Source: Candidatus Aenigmatarchaeota archaeon
GTDB lineage: Archaea > Aenigmatarchaeota > Aenigmatarchaeia > GW2011-AR5
Direction: 5' to 3'
Assembly: GCA_018304585.1 (NCBI GenBank)
Contig: JAGVVY010000002.1
Span: forward strand, 1-48,031
Length of the DNA: 48,031 bases
Shown: piece by piece, positions 13,804-23,168 of the stretch
Position numbering within the stretch: position 1 is the stretch's first letter
How the letters are laid out: every line of letters begins with the position of its first letter
Notes under the pieces: model-generated
Databases searched by the model: none
Seen by the model: only the letters and a program-made list of their open reading frames with translations
What the model was told of the DNA's origin: nothing
Translations under genes and position numbers: made by a program

Positions 13804-14871
13804 TCACTTCTTCATCGCTGCGACGAGCCGCTCCTTGAACTGCGCCCAGTCCTTCTCGGCCACGGTCGCACCCGCGGCTGCAGGATGGCCGCCGGCAGCA
13901 GCCTTCAGTCCGATGGCGGCTTTCTTCATGACTGCTGCCACGTCAAACTTCTTCCCCTGATTCCTCGCCGAGGCGTGGACCTTGCCCGTGGATGTCTGGT
14001 ATATTACAAGCATCTTGTCCATGAACTTCTCGCTGAACCGCGTGGATACAGGGGAACACAGGTTGTAGCGGGTCTTGAGGTTGTAAAGCATGAGGTTGCC
14101 GTGCGTTTCCGCATTCTTGTCAAAGTCCTGCTCTATGGAAATCATCTCGTTCTCTATCGTCTTGTAAGACTCTATCATTTTCTCGCTGCCCGGGGTCTCC
14201 TTGAAGCTTTCAAATGCCTCGGCTTTCTCGAATATCGCGACCATCTCTTCGCAGGAAAGGGCGTTTGTCGCCCTCGTCGAGGCTATCATGTCGGCTATTC
14301 TGCCGAGGAAAGACTCGTAAAGGGGCTTCTTGCCCGTGACGTCCGGATAGGCTTTCCTTACCTCGTCAACCACATCGGCGCTGTAATCAAGATTGTAGTC
14401 GCCTATCATGCCGACTGCCGCGATCCACAGGTGCTTCTTCATGTCATTGATCTCGGAGGTCATCTTGTAGGCTATGTAAGTGGTGGACTGGTATATGTCC
14501 TTGCCGTCGAACCTTGGGTTATAATGCACTACTCCGGAGTTATTCAGGTCGCTATGGATGCTGTGGTGGTCGACTATCAGTATTTCCGAGATTCCTGCCA
14601 GCTTCTTTATTACGGTTTCCTGCTGGTCCATGGCCAGATCCAGGAATATCAGCTTGGTCGGTATAGTTGTCTGTATTTTTCTGATCAGGTTTTTCTCCGT
14701 CGGCATGGGCTGGGATATGATGTACGGCTTGACGCCTTTTTCTTTCAGCACCACGTCAATGAGTGCGCAGGACGATATGCCGTCCGCGTCATTGTTGAAT
14801 ATGACGACGACGCTGTCGGTCTTTTTAACGTCCTTCAGGAATTTCACGGCGTTTGAAAAGTAACGGGCCAT
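13804..14871 (-). CDS. DHH-family phosphoesterase (RecJ-like)
   Basis: 355 aa. Metal-binding DHH domain: FNNDADGISSC near residues 25-35, IFLDLAMDQ, and IVDHHSIHSD with the DHH triad. The C-terminal DHHA1 domain ends in the GGHPAAAGATV substrate-binding motif. Archaeal members include RecJ/GAN-type nucleases associated with the replisome and oligonucleotide or dinucleotide phosphodiesterases; the sequence does not choose. A TATA box (TTTAAAA on the minus strand near 14895-14901) lies about 25 bases upstream of the ATG, so the transcript is probably leaderless. Confidence 0.9.
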   Translation of the reverse strand: MARYFSNAVKFLKDVKKTDSVVVIFNNDADGISSCALIDVVLKEKGVKPYIISQPMPTEKNLIRKIQTTIPTKLIFLDLAMDQQETVIKKLAGISEILIVDHHSIHSDLNNSGVVHYNPRFDGKDIYQSTTYIAYKMTSEINDMKKHLWIAAVGMIGDYNLDYSADVVDEVRKAYPDVTGKKPLYESFLGRIADMIASTRATNALSCEEMVAIFEKAEAFESFKETPGSEKMIESYKTIENEMISIEQDFDKNAETHGNLMLYNLKTRYNLCSPVSTRFSEKFMDKMLVIYQTSTGKVHASARNQGKKFDVAAVMKKAAIGLKAAAGGHPAAAGATVAEKDWAQFKERLVAAMKK

Positions 14872-14940
14872 GGATTTAACTGAAAATGAAGGCTTTTAAA
14901 TCGGACAACACTGTCACTACGAAGTGGCGAAGCTCTAAAC

Positions 14941-15062
14941 TTTAAATACGTAACGAAAAGCTTCACAGATGCTTCATCCGAACCGAGAGAGTATTGTAAG
15001 AGATATAGCTCTTATAATCGGGTCCGGAAGGCCTGATTGGTGGCAGGAAAATCGCGGCCGCC
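14941..15062. ncRNA. candidate structured RNA with three hairpins
   Basis: The 213 bases between ileS and the DHH gene hold three consecutive stems: 14993-15002 with 15009-15018 (10 bp), 15016-15025 with 15030-15038 (one bulge, GGAA tetraloop), and 15039-15044 with 15057-15062 (6 bp). On the plus strand a TTTAAATA box at 14941-14948 is about 25 bases before a likely start near 14970. The CCGGAAGG loop resembles the SRP RNA tip, but the rest of SRP domain S is absent. Both neighbours are on the minus strand, so an ileS 3' UTR structure is the alternative. Strand is unresolved. Confidence 0.4.
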
Positions 15063-15084
15063 AAAGAACAGCGCGTAATTCCCG

Positions 15085-17883
15085 TTAAACCTTCTTCGCT
15101 GAAAATAGAATCTTCTTCCCCTCGAATTCCAGTTCTTCCCCTTCCTTTGCGTCGTACGAGACGGACTTGGCCCCGACCTGTTTTTTTAGCTGCCCCTCAA
15201 ACGCCTTGAGGGCGGGCTCGGACACGGAAAGAATTATATAGTCTTCGACCTTCATGCCCGCATTCTTGCGCATCTGCTGTATCTTTCTTACGGCCTCGCG
15301 GTAAAGCGCCTCGGCCTTCAGCTCTTCGGTGAGGTTGACGTCAAGGCTTACGAAGCCCGCTCCAAGCGGCTTCTTCGGCCCGCCGGCAGGCTTGTGCGAA
15401 ACGGCCTTCACGTTGCACATGCTTTCTATGACGGGATGCAGGTCTTTTGATAATTCTATATTCTCCAGCGTTATCCCGGCCAGCGGCCATCTGAGCTTGA
15501 CTTTATGCTCTTGCCGTATGAAGCTCGCGGTTTCGACTATGCCTTTCACGGTTTCCATGTCGCGTTCAAGCTTTTCGTCTATCAGTTCTTCATCTGCATT
15601 GGGCATGTCTTCGTGATGGACGGATTCCTTCGTGGAGCCAAGGGGCTTCAGCACGTCCTGATAGACTTTCTCCGCCATGAACGGGCATAGCGGCGCCAAA
15701 AGCACGGCGCTCTTTTGTGCAACTTCATATAGCGCGTAAAATGCCTCTTTCTTGTCGGCGCCTTCGTACGCGGGCCACGTCCTTTCGCGGACCAGCTTTA
15801 TATACCATCTTGAAAAGTCGTTAAGCAGGAAATCGTACAGGGCCTGCGCAGCCTCGTGGCCTTCGTATGCCGAGAACGCGCGGTTGTATTCCCTGATTAC
15901 GGTATTGAGGCGCGATATTATCCAGCGGTCTTCCGCTCTTTTCAGCGCCGCAGGCTTGGCCTCCGGCGCGTAAGTCTTGAGGAAGTTAAACGTGTTCTCT
16001 ATGACCACGAAGGACTTGGCTATCTCGTCAACATCAAGCCACTTGAAGTAGAAGTCGTCCCAGGGCGCGGAGCAGAGAAGATAGTAGCGCAGAACGTCCC
16101 TGCCGTGCTTCTTGACGACGTCAAACGGATCAACAACATTTCCCCTGCTCTTGGACATCTTTATCCCGTGCGCATCAAGCACGAACCCGTGAAAAAGTAT
16201 GTTCCTGAACGGCCGCTCGTTGAACGTTATGACAGAGGTAATAAGCTGCGAGTTCCACCAGCCGCGTATCTGGTCAGGCCCTTCCGTCTGGAAATCGCAC
16301 GGCCACCACCTCTTGAATTCGCCCTTGCTCAGGGACGCCCATGCCGCGAGGCCGGAATCGAACCAGACATCCAGAACGTCAGGTATCCTGTGCATGGCTT
16401 TTCCGCACTTGCACGGAAGAAGTATTTCATCCACGTAAGGCCTGTGCAGGTCGTTTATTGCCGAAGGCAATTCGTCGGCCGAGCCTATAACCCTTATTTC
16501 GCCGCATTCGCACATCCATATCGGCAGGGGTATGCCCCAATAACGCTGGCGCGAAATCGGCCAGTCGCCAAGGCTCTCCAGCCAGTTCGCAAAGCGCTTC
16601 TTGGCCCATGCCGGCTGCCAGTTGACCTGCTCGTTCTCCTTCATCAGCTTGTCGCGTATCTCCGTGACGCGGAAGAACCACTGCTTCACCGCCATTTCAA
16701 GAAGCGGCGACGAGCAGCGCCAGCATTTCGGGTAATCATGCGTGTAATTCTCCTCCGCCAGCAGCGCGCCTTTCTTCATGAGGTCCTCTATTATTATCTT
16801 GTTTGCTTTCTTCACGAACAATCCCTTGTAGTCGCCTGCCTCTTCATTGTAAGTTCCGTCCATGTTGACGGGCGATATTATCGGAAGCCCGGCTTCCTTG
16901 CCTACCTTGTAGTCCTCTTCTCCGTGGCCTGGCGCGGTATGGACGAGGCCTGTGCCGTCTTCCATAGTGACGTAATGCGCGGATAATATGACCCTGCCCT
17001 GTATTTTCTGCTGGGCTCTGACCTTGTCTTTGAGCGGATGCTCGTACTGCAGGTCTTCGAGTTTCTTTCCCTTGAACGTTTCGAGTATTTTCCAGCCCTT
17101 GATATTGGCCTTTTCCATGGTCTTCTCTACGAGGGGCTTCGCTATTATGAGCGTCTCAGTGCCTGCGCGAACGCGCGCGTATTCCTCGTCGGGATGGACC
17201 ATGATGCCTGCATTGGCCGGCAGGGTCCACGGCGTCGTGGTCCAGATGACCATGTATTCGTCTTTGCCCCTGACCTTCAATTTCACGTATACCGAAGGGT
17301 CTGTCGCCTTCATGTATTCTATTTCATTATAGGCAACTGCCGTCTGGCAGTGCGGGCAGACGTGAACAGGATAGAATCCCTGATAAAGCAGGCCCTTTTC
17401 AAAGCCCGTTTTGAACGTGGCCCAGCCACCTTCTATGTATTCCTTGTCCAGCGTAAGATAAGGCCTGGAAAAGTCCATCCATACGCCAAGGTCAAGGAAC
17501 TGCGAATTCATTATCCCGATGTACTTCGTCGCGAATTCGCGGCACTTCTTTATGAACGCCTCAACGCCGAGCTTCTCTATGTCAGGTTTTGATGCAAGCC
17601 CCAGCTCCTTCTCTACCTTGTTTTCTATCGGCATTCCATGCGTGTCGTAGCCTGGCTGGTCGCGGACATTGAAGCCGCGCATCCGAAAGTAGCGTATGTA
17701 AGCGTCCTTAAGGACCTTGTTCCATGCCGTGCCCATGTGTATCGCGCCTGTGGCATAGGGAGGCCCGTCAAGAAAATAGAATTTCTTGCCTTTGCTTCGC
17801 AAAGCCTTGGCCTTCTGATAGCTAGCGTTCTTGTTCCAGAACTCCTGTATTTCCTGTTCTTTCTGCGGGTTCATCTCTGTCAC
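15085..17883 (-). CDS. ileS: isoleucyl-tRNA synthetase
   Basis: Class I synthetase, 932 aa, shorter than the roughly 1,040 of many archaeal and eukaryal-type enzymes. Signature HIGH region is HMGT within PPYATGAIHMGTAWNK (near residues 41-56); the editing domain has WTTTPWTLPAN and the Asp-containing GTGLVHTAPGHGEEDY; paired CxxC zinc ligands (CRCSS, CECGE, CKCGK); KMSKS is intact in KMSKSRGNVVDPFD. The C-terminal part carries the anticodon-binding helices. It serves tRNA-Ile, one species of which is at 378. Confidence 0.96.
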   Translation of the reverse strand: MTEMNPQKEQEIQEFWNKNASYQKAKALRSKGKKFYFLDGPPYATGAIHMGTAWNKVLKDAYIRYFRMRGFNVRDQPGYDTHGMPIENKVEKELGLASKPDIEKLGVEAFIKKCREFATKYIGIMNSQFLDLGVWMDFSRPYLTLDKEYIEGGWATFKTGFEKGLLYQGFYPVHVCPHCQTAVAYNEIEYMKATDPSVYVKLKVRGKDEYMVIWTTTPWTLPANAGIMVHPDEEYARVRAGTETLIIAKPLVEKTMEKANIKGWKILETFKGKKLEDLQYEHPLKDKVRAQQKIQGRVILSAHYVTMEDGTGLVHTAPGHGEEDYKVGKEAGLPIISPVNMDGTYNEEAGDYKGLFVKKANKIIIEDLMKKGALLAEENYTHDYPKCWRCSSPLLEMAVKQWFFRVTEIRDKLMKENEQVNWQPAWAKKRFANWLESLGDWPISRQRYWGIPLPIWMCECGEIRVIGSADELPSAINDLHRPYVDEILLPCKCGKAMHRIPDVLDVWFDSGLAAWASLSKGEFKRWWPCDFQTEGPDQIRGWWNSQLITSVITFNERPFRNILFHGFVLDAHGIKMSKSRGNVVDPFDVVKKHGRDVLRYYLLCSAPWDDFYFKWLDVDEIAKSFVVIENTFNFLKTYAPEAKPAALKRAEDRWIISRLNTVIREYNRAFSAYEGHEAAQALYDFLLNDFSRWYIKLVRERTWPAYEGADKKEAFYALYEVAQKSAVLLAPLCPFMAEKVYQDVLKPLGSTKESVHHEDMPNADEELIDEKLERDMETVKGIVETASFIRQEHKVKLRWPLAGITLENIELSKDLHPVIESMCNVKAVSHKPAGGPKKPLGAGFVSLDVNLTEELKAEALYREAVRKIQQMRKNAGMKVEDYIILSVSEPALKAFEGQLKKQVGAKSVSYDAKEGEELEFEGKKILFSAKKV

Positions 17884-17922
17884 TATTAGCTTATATGAAA
17901 AATTTAAAAGCGGAGTTCACGC

Positions 17923-18195
17923 CTAAACCATTGATTTCTGGAATCTTCTCATATAGTTGTATAATCCCGGATCCTGATCAAGCTGGCTTCTGAGAACATA
18001 TGCTGCCTTAGAAGGGCCTATATTTACACAAGCGATAAGTTCCGGGAGCTCAACGCCCTCCCGAGTCAGAATATATGTTCTTCCGCCTGCGTTCCATCCG
18101 GCATAAGGCGTCGTCTTATTCGTATCGAGATCCAAGACAGGCACGGGTTCTTTTACGCTTCTTCTATTCCCGCGCCTTTCACAATATTCTACCAT
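17923..18195 (-). CDS. hypothetical protein, 90 aa
   Basis: The ATG at 18195 has a clean GGTGA ribosome binding site five bases upstream, like other starts in this window, which supports a real gene. The 90-residue product is basic at the N-terminus (CERRGNRR) and mixed after that (TPYAGWNAGGRTYIL, LPELIACVNIGPSKAAYVLR). I see no recognised domain, signal peptide or membrane segment. It lies downstream of nothing on its strand and is divergent from MBF1, 240 bases away. An ordinary single-domain archaeal protein is likely; no function is proposed. Confidence 0.6.
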   Translation of the reverse strand: MVEYCERRGNRRSVKEPVPVLDLDTNKTTPYAGWNAGGRTYILTREGVELPELIACVNIGPSKAAYVLRSQLDQDPGLYNYMRRFQKSMV

Positions 18196-18434
18196 TTTTT
18201 CACCTTCATTCCAGTGTCATTTTGCAATCTCTCCTCTCCGTGTCGTTTTTCTTCAAATTTTACAATGGTTGCAAGTTTTTGACGGAGAGAAGGGCATCGA
18301 AAGGCCTTAAATAATCAGGCCAATAATCGTGATAATCTGGCGTATGCCAAACATGCCATGTGGGGACAGTTCAGCTTCCATGAAATTAACATTTCAAAAA
18401 ATTATATAAAATAAAAATGGGAAATGGTGGGAAA

Positions 18435-18851
18435 ATGCAGTGCGAAATTTGCGGTGGCAAGGCGGTAACTAAAGCGGTGGTTGAAGGGGTACCGCTTGAT
18501 GTGTGCGCCAATTGTGCGGGCCACGGAACCGAGATAAAACAGCCTCATGCCAGGCATGTGCCGGAAATATCAGAGAGCACGATAAATCCGGACTTTTCGG
18601 CCATGATAAAGCAGGCGCGGGGCAAAGCCGGGATCGAGAGGAAAGCACTGGCGGAAAAGCTGGCGGTCAAGGAGAGCGTTCTCGCCCGCATAGAGAACGG
18701 CATGCGGCCTGACAACGCCACTGCCCGGAAGCTGGAAAAGGCGCTGGGCATCAGGCTGCTCGGCTTCTCCGGCGACGCGGTCGTGCAAAAGCAGGTCTTG
18801 GCGGAAATAACTCTTGGGGACGTTGTGGTAATAAAAAAGAAACGGAAATAG
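18435..18851 (+). CDS. MBF1-like transcription factor
   Basis: 138 aa. N-terminal zinc ribbon with CEIC near residues 3-6 and CANC about 20 residues on, then a Cro/C1-type helix-turn-helix (IKQARGKAGIERKALAEKL through RPDNATARKLEKALGI) and a basic tail ending KKKRK. This is the archaeal form of multiprotein bridging factor 1, which links regulators to TBP. Start chosen at ATG 18435, which has GGTGGG just before it; an ATG at 18417 would add six residues. A TATA box ATTATATAAAATA lies about 20-35 bases upstream. Confidence 0.9.
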   Translation: MQCEICGGKAVTKAVVEGVPLDVCANCAGHGTEIKQPHARHVPEISESTINPDFSAMIKQARGKAGIERKALAEKLAVKESVLARIENGMRPDNATARKLEKALGIRLLGFSGDAVVQKQVLAEITLGDVVVIKKKRK

Positions 18852-18983
18852 TGCGTATCCGTTTAATTTTTCGCATGGAACAGCTTGTTATAAAACTGTT
18901 TTTGCGCTATGGGCACGCTTAACCGATGCAACGCAATCGGCTGTATTATATGCGCATTTATGCAACAAAGCCTCACAGCGCGG

Positions 18984-19028
18984 GTTTGCACAAAAAGCAG
19001 AAGCGGACACAAGATGCTGTGATTGCAT
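18984..19028. repeat. diverged partial copy of the small element family
   Basis: The stretch GGTTTGCACAAAAAGC through ACACAAGATGCTGTGAT aligns with the left half of the 98-bp MITE (914-1011), sharing the terminal TTTGCAC and the ACACAAGATG core with several substitutions. No right end is visible, so it looks like an old truncated copy. It is one of three related segments packed into 18984-19291. Confidence 0.5.
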
Positions 19029-19086
19029 TGTCATAGGATACGCCCGTTGGGCTCCCCGGACTTATAATCGGGCAAACTTCCGCACA

Positions 19087-19183
19087 GCTTTGTTTAATAA
19101 ATGGTTTTCTCACACAAGATGTTGCGTTTTGATAAACCTATGGCACAGCCTGTTGTGGCTGTAAGGGATTATTTAAACAAAGC
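19087..19183. mobile_element. 97-bp inverted-repeat element, second family (copy A)
   Basis: Ends are inverted repeats, GCTTTGTTTAATAA at the left and TTATTTAAACAAAGC at the right. A near-identical copy occurs at 47544-47636. The interior shares ACACAAGATGTTGCG with the 98-bp MITE, suggesting common descent. No coding potential and no clear target duplication. Its right end is ten bases from the next element. Confidence 0.75.
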
Positions 19184-19193
19184 CTGGGTCTTG

Positions 19194-19291
19194 GGCTTTG
19201 CACGAAAAGTAGCCAATGAACACAAGATGTTGTGATTTTAGAAGGTCAAAATACAACCGGTTGACCGATTTTGGACTTTAGGTGCAAAGCC
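19194..19291. mobile_element. 98-bp MITE, copy 2
   Basis: Same length and nearly the same sequence as 914-1011, differing at only a few positions, with the same GCTTTGCAC/GTGCAAAGC inverted ends. The flanking 9-mers do not match, so the original target duplication has been lost or the copy arose by recombination. It ends seven bases before the ATG of the secreted protein, so the element supplies that gene's immediate upstream sequence. Confidence 0.85.
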
Positions 19292-19298
19292 AGTTTCT

Positions 19299-22200
19299 AT
19301 GGCAAAAATGCAGAGGTTTTCCTTTTTTTTAACGGCATTCGTGATTTCAGCTTCTTTTGCGGCAGCAGGGTCTTCCTCAGGTTTGCTCGGCTACTGGAAT
19401 TTTGACAACGACGTCGGCAGCATTGCCGTCGATTCTTCCGGCAATGGCGCGGATGGCGTGAAGTACGGCCTGGTCAATGCATCCGGTTTTGCAGGCAGTG
19501 CTGCCGATTGGAACGACGACGGCGATAGAATAATTGTTTTAAATCCCACATTGTTTGATAGCGCAAGGAATTTGTCTATTGCTTTCTGGATGAAGCCGGA
19601 TTCTGCCGGGCCGGTTAATTTCGGCAGGGTTATGAATCTTGTCCTCGGCAGCAGTGAAAGGAATGGAATGGGCATAAGTTTTGCCGGCTCTGCCAATGTA
19701 TTGCAGTTTGTTGACAACCGGTGGGATAACATCGGCGTCTGGAGATATGACAAGGGCAGTTCTTTTATCGGCGGATGGACACATATTGTCGTGGTTTATG
19801 ACGGTTACTCGGCCAATAACGACCCGGTAATTTACATCAATGGCACGAAGATGCCGATGGTTGAATTGGCTGCTCCAGGCGGCGCGTGGGCAGGGGACAA
19901 CGACAGGCTTGTTATCGGGAACAGGGACGATGCTGCCGTCTCCGACAGGCAGTTTGACGGCGTGCTGGACGAAGTCATGATATATAATAGGTCGTTGAGC
20001 GATGCCGAGGCAGATGCGATTTTTCACGGGCAGGGAATAAGCCAAGAACAGGTGAACAAAGCTCCGGCGGTGAATGCCGGCGCAGACCAGACCGTCGGTT
20101 TCCCCGCAGCCGCTAATTTAGAAGGTACCGTCGCTGATGACGGCCTGCCCCCGAACGGCTCTTTGATGACGAAGTGGTCCAAAGTGAGCGGGCCGGGAAC
20201 TGTTGCGTTTCAGGATGAAACTACCGTAGACACCGTGGCGAATTTTTCCGTCAACGGCACTTACGTATTGCGATTGGATGCGAATGATTCCGAGCTTGCG
20301 GCAGGCGATGATATCATCATTACCGTAATAATGCCCGATACCGCCGCCCCTTCTGTTCCTCAAAACGTTGCGGCAACAGCTGTAAAGTCCGATGGAATGA
20401 ATCTTTCATGGTCGGCGTCGGCCGACAACGTCGGAGTTGCAGGGTACAACGTATTCCGTGACGGGGTATTGATCGGAACTTCGCCGGTCACGGACTATAT
20501 TGATGCCGGCCTGCAGCCATCCACGGCATATGCGTATGAAGTCAGTGCGTTTGACGGGGCCGGGTTCGAGTCCGCCAGGAGCTCTCAGGCTCAGGCGGTA
20601 ACAGGATCAGCACCCGTTTTGACTGCCATTGGGGTCAGTCCCAATGCCGTGACTGTGGCCATAGGGGACACGCGGCAGTTTTCAGCCGCCGGCGCGGATC
20701 AGTACGATGACTTTATCGCAGCCAACTATTCATGGTCTGTTAGCGGAGGGGGAATTATAAGCGGTAATGGGCTATTCACCGCCGAGGCGGCCGGAGGCCC
20801 TTTTATCGTTACGGCGCAGAGCGGCACGGTTCATAACGGCTCCTTCATAACCGTGATCAACGCATCCCTGCCCGATGAAGGGCTTTTGTCTTATCTGCGC
20901 TTTGATGACGGTTCCGGCAGAGACTCCTCGCCTAACGGCCTTGATGGAATTGCATACGGCCTTGTCAACGTGAGCGGCCACTCCGGTTCTGCGTTAGAAT
21001 GGAACGACGACGGCGACAGGCTGAGTATTATCGACAACGGTGCGTTTGACAACCTTACGAAGCTTACGGTCGCTTTCTGGATGAAGCCGGATTCGGCAGG
21101 TCCTGTCAATGCCGGAAGAATCTGGCGAACCTTGTCAGGGCCTGCTGGCGAATCCCGCGTGATAAGCTTCGACTGGCGGGCTCCCGATACCGCAGTATTA
21201 TTCGACGGAAGATGGGGCACCGGCGGCGTGTGGAAAATAAATGGGAGTTTCATCGGAAAATGGACGCACGTTGCCGTTGTGTATGACGCAAGCTTGCCGC
21301 TTAATGACCCCGTCATATACCTTAATGGCATTCCTGCGCAATTGACAGAAACAAGCGCCCCTTCCGGAGGATTTTCGTTTGATGTTGACAGGTTTATTAT
21401 AGGAAACCGATACGATGCCGCCGGCTCCGACAGGCAGTTTGACGGCGTTATTGACGAGTTTAGGATATACAATCGCACCCTGAGCGAAGGCGAAGTTGCA
21501 GTGCTTGCCGGAATCGCATCGCAAACGGGAGCAAACAATTCCACGAATAGAACTTCTATTGCCGACTACCTTGACGACAGAAAAGCGGCTATGACCCTTG
21601 TGTTCGATACCGAGTTATATCTTGCAAAAATCCATAGCAAGAGCGGCTACCTTCCTATTAATGCGCAGGCGGAAGCAAATAACGACAAAACAGGGGTTAT
21701 GACAATTCTTCAGGACACTGCAACATACGGCATCCCGGTGACGTTTGCCATGACCGGCCACTGGCCTTTATTTGAGGATTACGGCGAGCACAACGGCATA
21801 GACACAGTTCATCCGTGGGCCGGCACTTCAAACGGATGGGCAGATGATCACTGGCTCTCCAATTCATGGTACTCGGACGAAATAGAAGGCGGAGGCAACT
21901 ACCAAACATACCCGTACATATACGGCGGCAATATCAATGAGTACATACTGAACGCCTCCCTGATGCACGAAATAGGGACCCATACCTTCGGCCACATGCA
22001 GCTTGATTTGATAAATGAGTCGGCGTTGTCCGCAGAGCTTTCAGAAGCCGTTTCGGCGTGGAAGCCGTTTGCAATAAAGCCGACCTCATTGGCGCCTCCA
22101 TGGAATGCCAACCCGCAGCTGTCCAAATACGATGAAATTATATCCAATGGCGTATTTACATACAACAAGGCAGGGCCGTACGCCCAACCGGCTGAAATCG

Positions 22201-23048
22201 CCGGGGACTTGTGGTCCGTGCCCAGAAGCCTTGAAAATTTTGCAAATAACGATTTAACGGCCGAGATAAACTACATCATCGAAAACGGGCTTGTCATGGC
22301 AGACTATTCCCATCCGGTTGATGTAGGCGGCGGCAATGGCCGTATGAATCTGCAGAATAACCTTGCTTACATGAAATCAAAAGTCGACTCCGGGGAGTTA
22401 TGGGCAACGACACAGAGCGAGATTGCAAGATATTGGGAAGCTAAAAGTGATGCGATAATTGAAACTTACGTCATAAACGGCACGTCAAAGCAGGTTAATG
22501 TAACGCTCCCGGGATACAATCAGACAAAGTTCGGCATCCCCGGCCTTACGCTCAAGACGCCGGTTTCAAACAGTTCAGGCATTTACAAGATTTCGGTCAG
22601 TTATCCTTCAGGCGTCATATTGAACACAAATTCGTCTCTGGTGCGCAACGAGAACGGCGTCCTTGTGTATACGGTTTACGTTAATCCCCAAGGGACTACC
22701 ACGATTACGATTGAAGAGGTCTCGTCGGCCTTCACGTCGGGATCGGACACCAATTTCCCCTACCTGCAGGTTTCCTCCGCGTCCCACTCGGTCAATGCAT
22801 CCGGGGCGATCACGATAACGTCGGCAATCAACAGCACCGATGAATTGTACAATGTAGGGGTTATTTACTGGACGGCAAATTCCACAAAACACGCCGTGAG
22901 CATGTCCCCTGCCATGCAGCTGGGCATTTGGGCCGCGGATATAGGGCCGTTCAGCAGCGGCGACGTTGTCACATACTATATAATCGCCGCGGACAACAGC
23001 GGCCGCCGTACGCTCTCTCCGCACCGGACGTTCGTTGTTTATAGTTAA
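19299..23048 (+). CDS. secreted multidomain LamG/Fn3/polysaccharide deacetylase-like protein
   Basis: 1,249 aa with an N-terminal signal peptide (FFLTAFVISASFAAAG). In order: LamG-type lectin domain (about 28-245, ends in FDGVLDEVMIYNRSLSDAE), a PKD/Ig-like domain, fibronectin type III (about 350-435), a Big2-like Ig domain, a second LamG (about 525-740, FDGVIDEFRIYNRTLSE), a NodB-like polysaccharide deacetylase domain (about 760-1060) with TLVFDTEL, HEIGTHTFGH and LAPPWN as metal and catalytic motifs, and a C-terminal beta domain. Probably binds and de-N-acetylates an extracellular glycan. No C-terminal anchor is visible. MAKMQ offers two starts, 19299 or 19308. Confidence 0.88.
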   Translation: MAKMQRFSFFLTAFVISASFAAAGSSSGLLGYWNFDNDVGSIAVDSSGNGADGVKYGLVNASGFAGSAADWNDDGDRIIVLNPTLFDSARNLSIAFWMKPDSAGPVNFGRVMNLVLGSSERNGMGISFAGSANVLQFVDNRWDNIGVWRYDKGSSFIGGWTHIVVVYDGYSANNDPVIYINGTKMPMVELAAPGGAWAGDNDRLVIGNRDDAAVSDRQFDGVLDEVMIYNRSLSDAEADAIFHGQGISQEQVNKAPAVNAGADQTVGFPAAANLEGTVADDGLPPNGSLMTKWSKVSGPGTVAFQDETTVDTVANFSVNGTYVLRLDANDSELAAGDDIIITVIMPDTAAPSVPQNVAATAVKSDGMNLSWSASADNVGVAGYNVFRDGVLIGTSPVTDYIDAGLQPSTAYAYEVSAFDGAGFESARSSQAQAVTGSAPVLTAIGVSPNAVTVAIGDTRQFSAAGADQYDDFIAANYSWSVSGGGIISGNGLFTAEAAGGPFIVTAQSGTVHNGSFITVINASLPDEGLLSYLRFDDGSGRDSSPNGLDGIAYGLVNVSGHSGSALEWNDDGDRLSIIDNGAFDNLTKLTVAFWMKPDSAGPVNAGRIWRTLSGPAGESRVISFDWRAPDTAVLFDGRWGTGGVWKINGSFIGKWTHVAVVYDASLPLNDPVIYLNGIPAQLTETSAPSGGFSFDVDRFIIGNRYDAAGSDRQFDGVIDEFRIYNRTLSEGEVAVLAGIASQTGANNSTNRTSIADYLDDRKAAMTLVFDTELYLAKIHSKSGYLPINAQAEANNDKTGVMTILQDTATYGIPVTFAMTGHWPLFEDYGEHNGIDTVHPWAGTSNGWADDHWLSNSWYSDEIEGGGNYQTYPYIYGGNINEYILNASLMHEIGTHTFGHMQLDLINESALSAELSEAVSAWKPFAIKPTSLAPPWNANPQLSKYDEIISNGVFTYNKAGPYAQPAEIAGDLWSVPRSLENFANNDLTAEINYIIENGLVMADYSHPVDVGGGNGRMNLQNNLAYMKSKVDSGELWATTQSEIARYWEAKSDAIIETYVINGTSKQVNVTLPGYNQTKFGIPGLTLKTPVSNSSGIYKISVSYPSGVILNTNSSLVRNENGVLVYTVYVNPQGTTTITIEEVSSAFTSGSDTNFPYLQVSSASHSVNASGAITITSAINSTDELYNVGVIYWTANSTKHAVSMSPAMQLGIWAADIGPFSSGDVVTYYIIAADNSGRRTLSPHRTFVVYS

Positions 23049-23168
23049 CCCAGTAAAGATTCCGGATATGATTTACTGGATTCGCATATATAGTAGATGA
23101 CATTAGTTCTCAGGCATCCTCTACATACAGCAAAGACAAGATTTTGCCCGAATACCTTTGTCATTTGA

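Noticed and set aside
11328-14856. Long antisense open frames opposite the HAD, GTPase and DHH genes
   Set aside because: They are stop-poor shadows of clearly identified genes and encode Arg/Cys/His-rich sequence without motifs.
15016-15038. SRP RNA
   Set aside because: The CCGGAAGG loop is SRP-like, but the asymmetric AGCAG-type loop and the rest of the S and Alu domains are missing in the available 213 bases.
19194-19291. Target-site duplication around MITE copy 2
   Set aside because: The 9-mers on the two sides agree at only about four positions.
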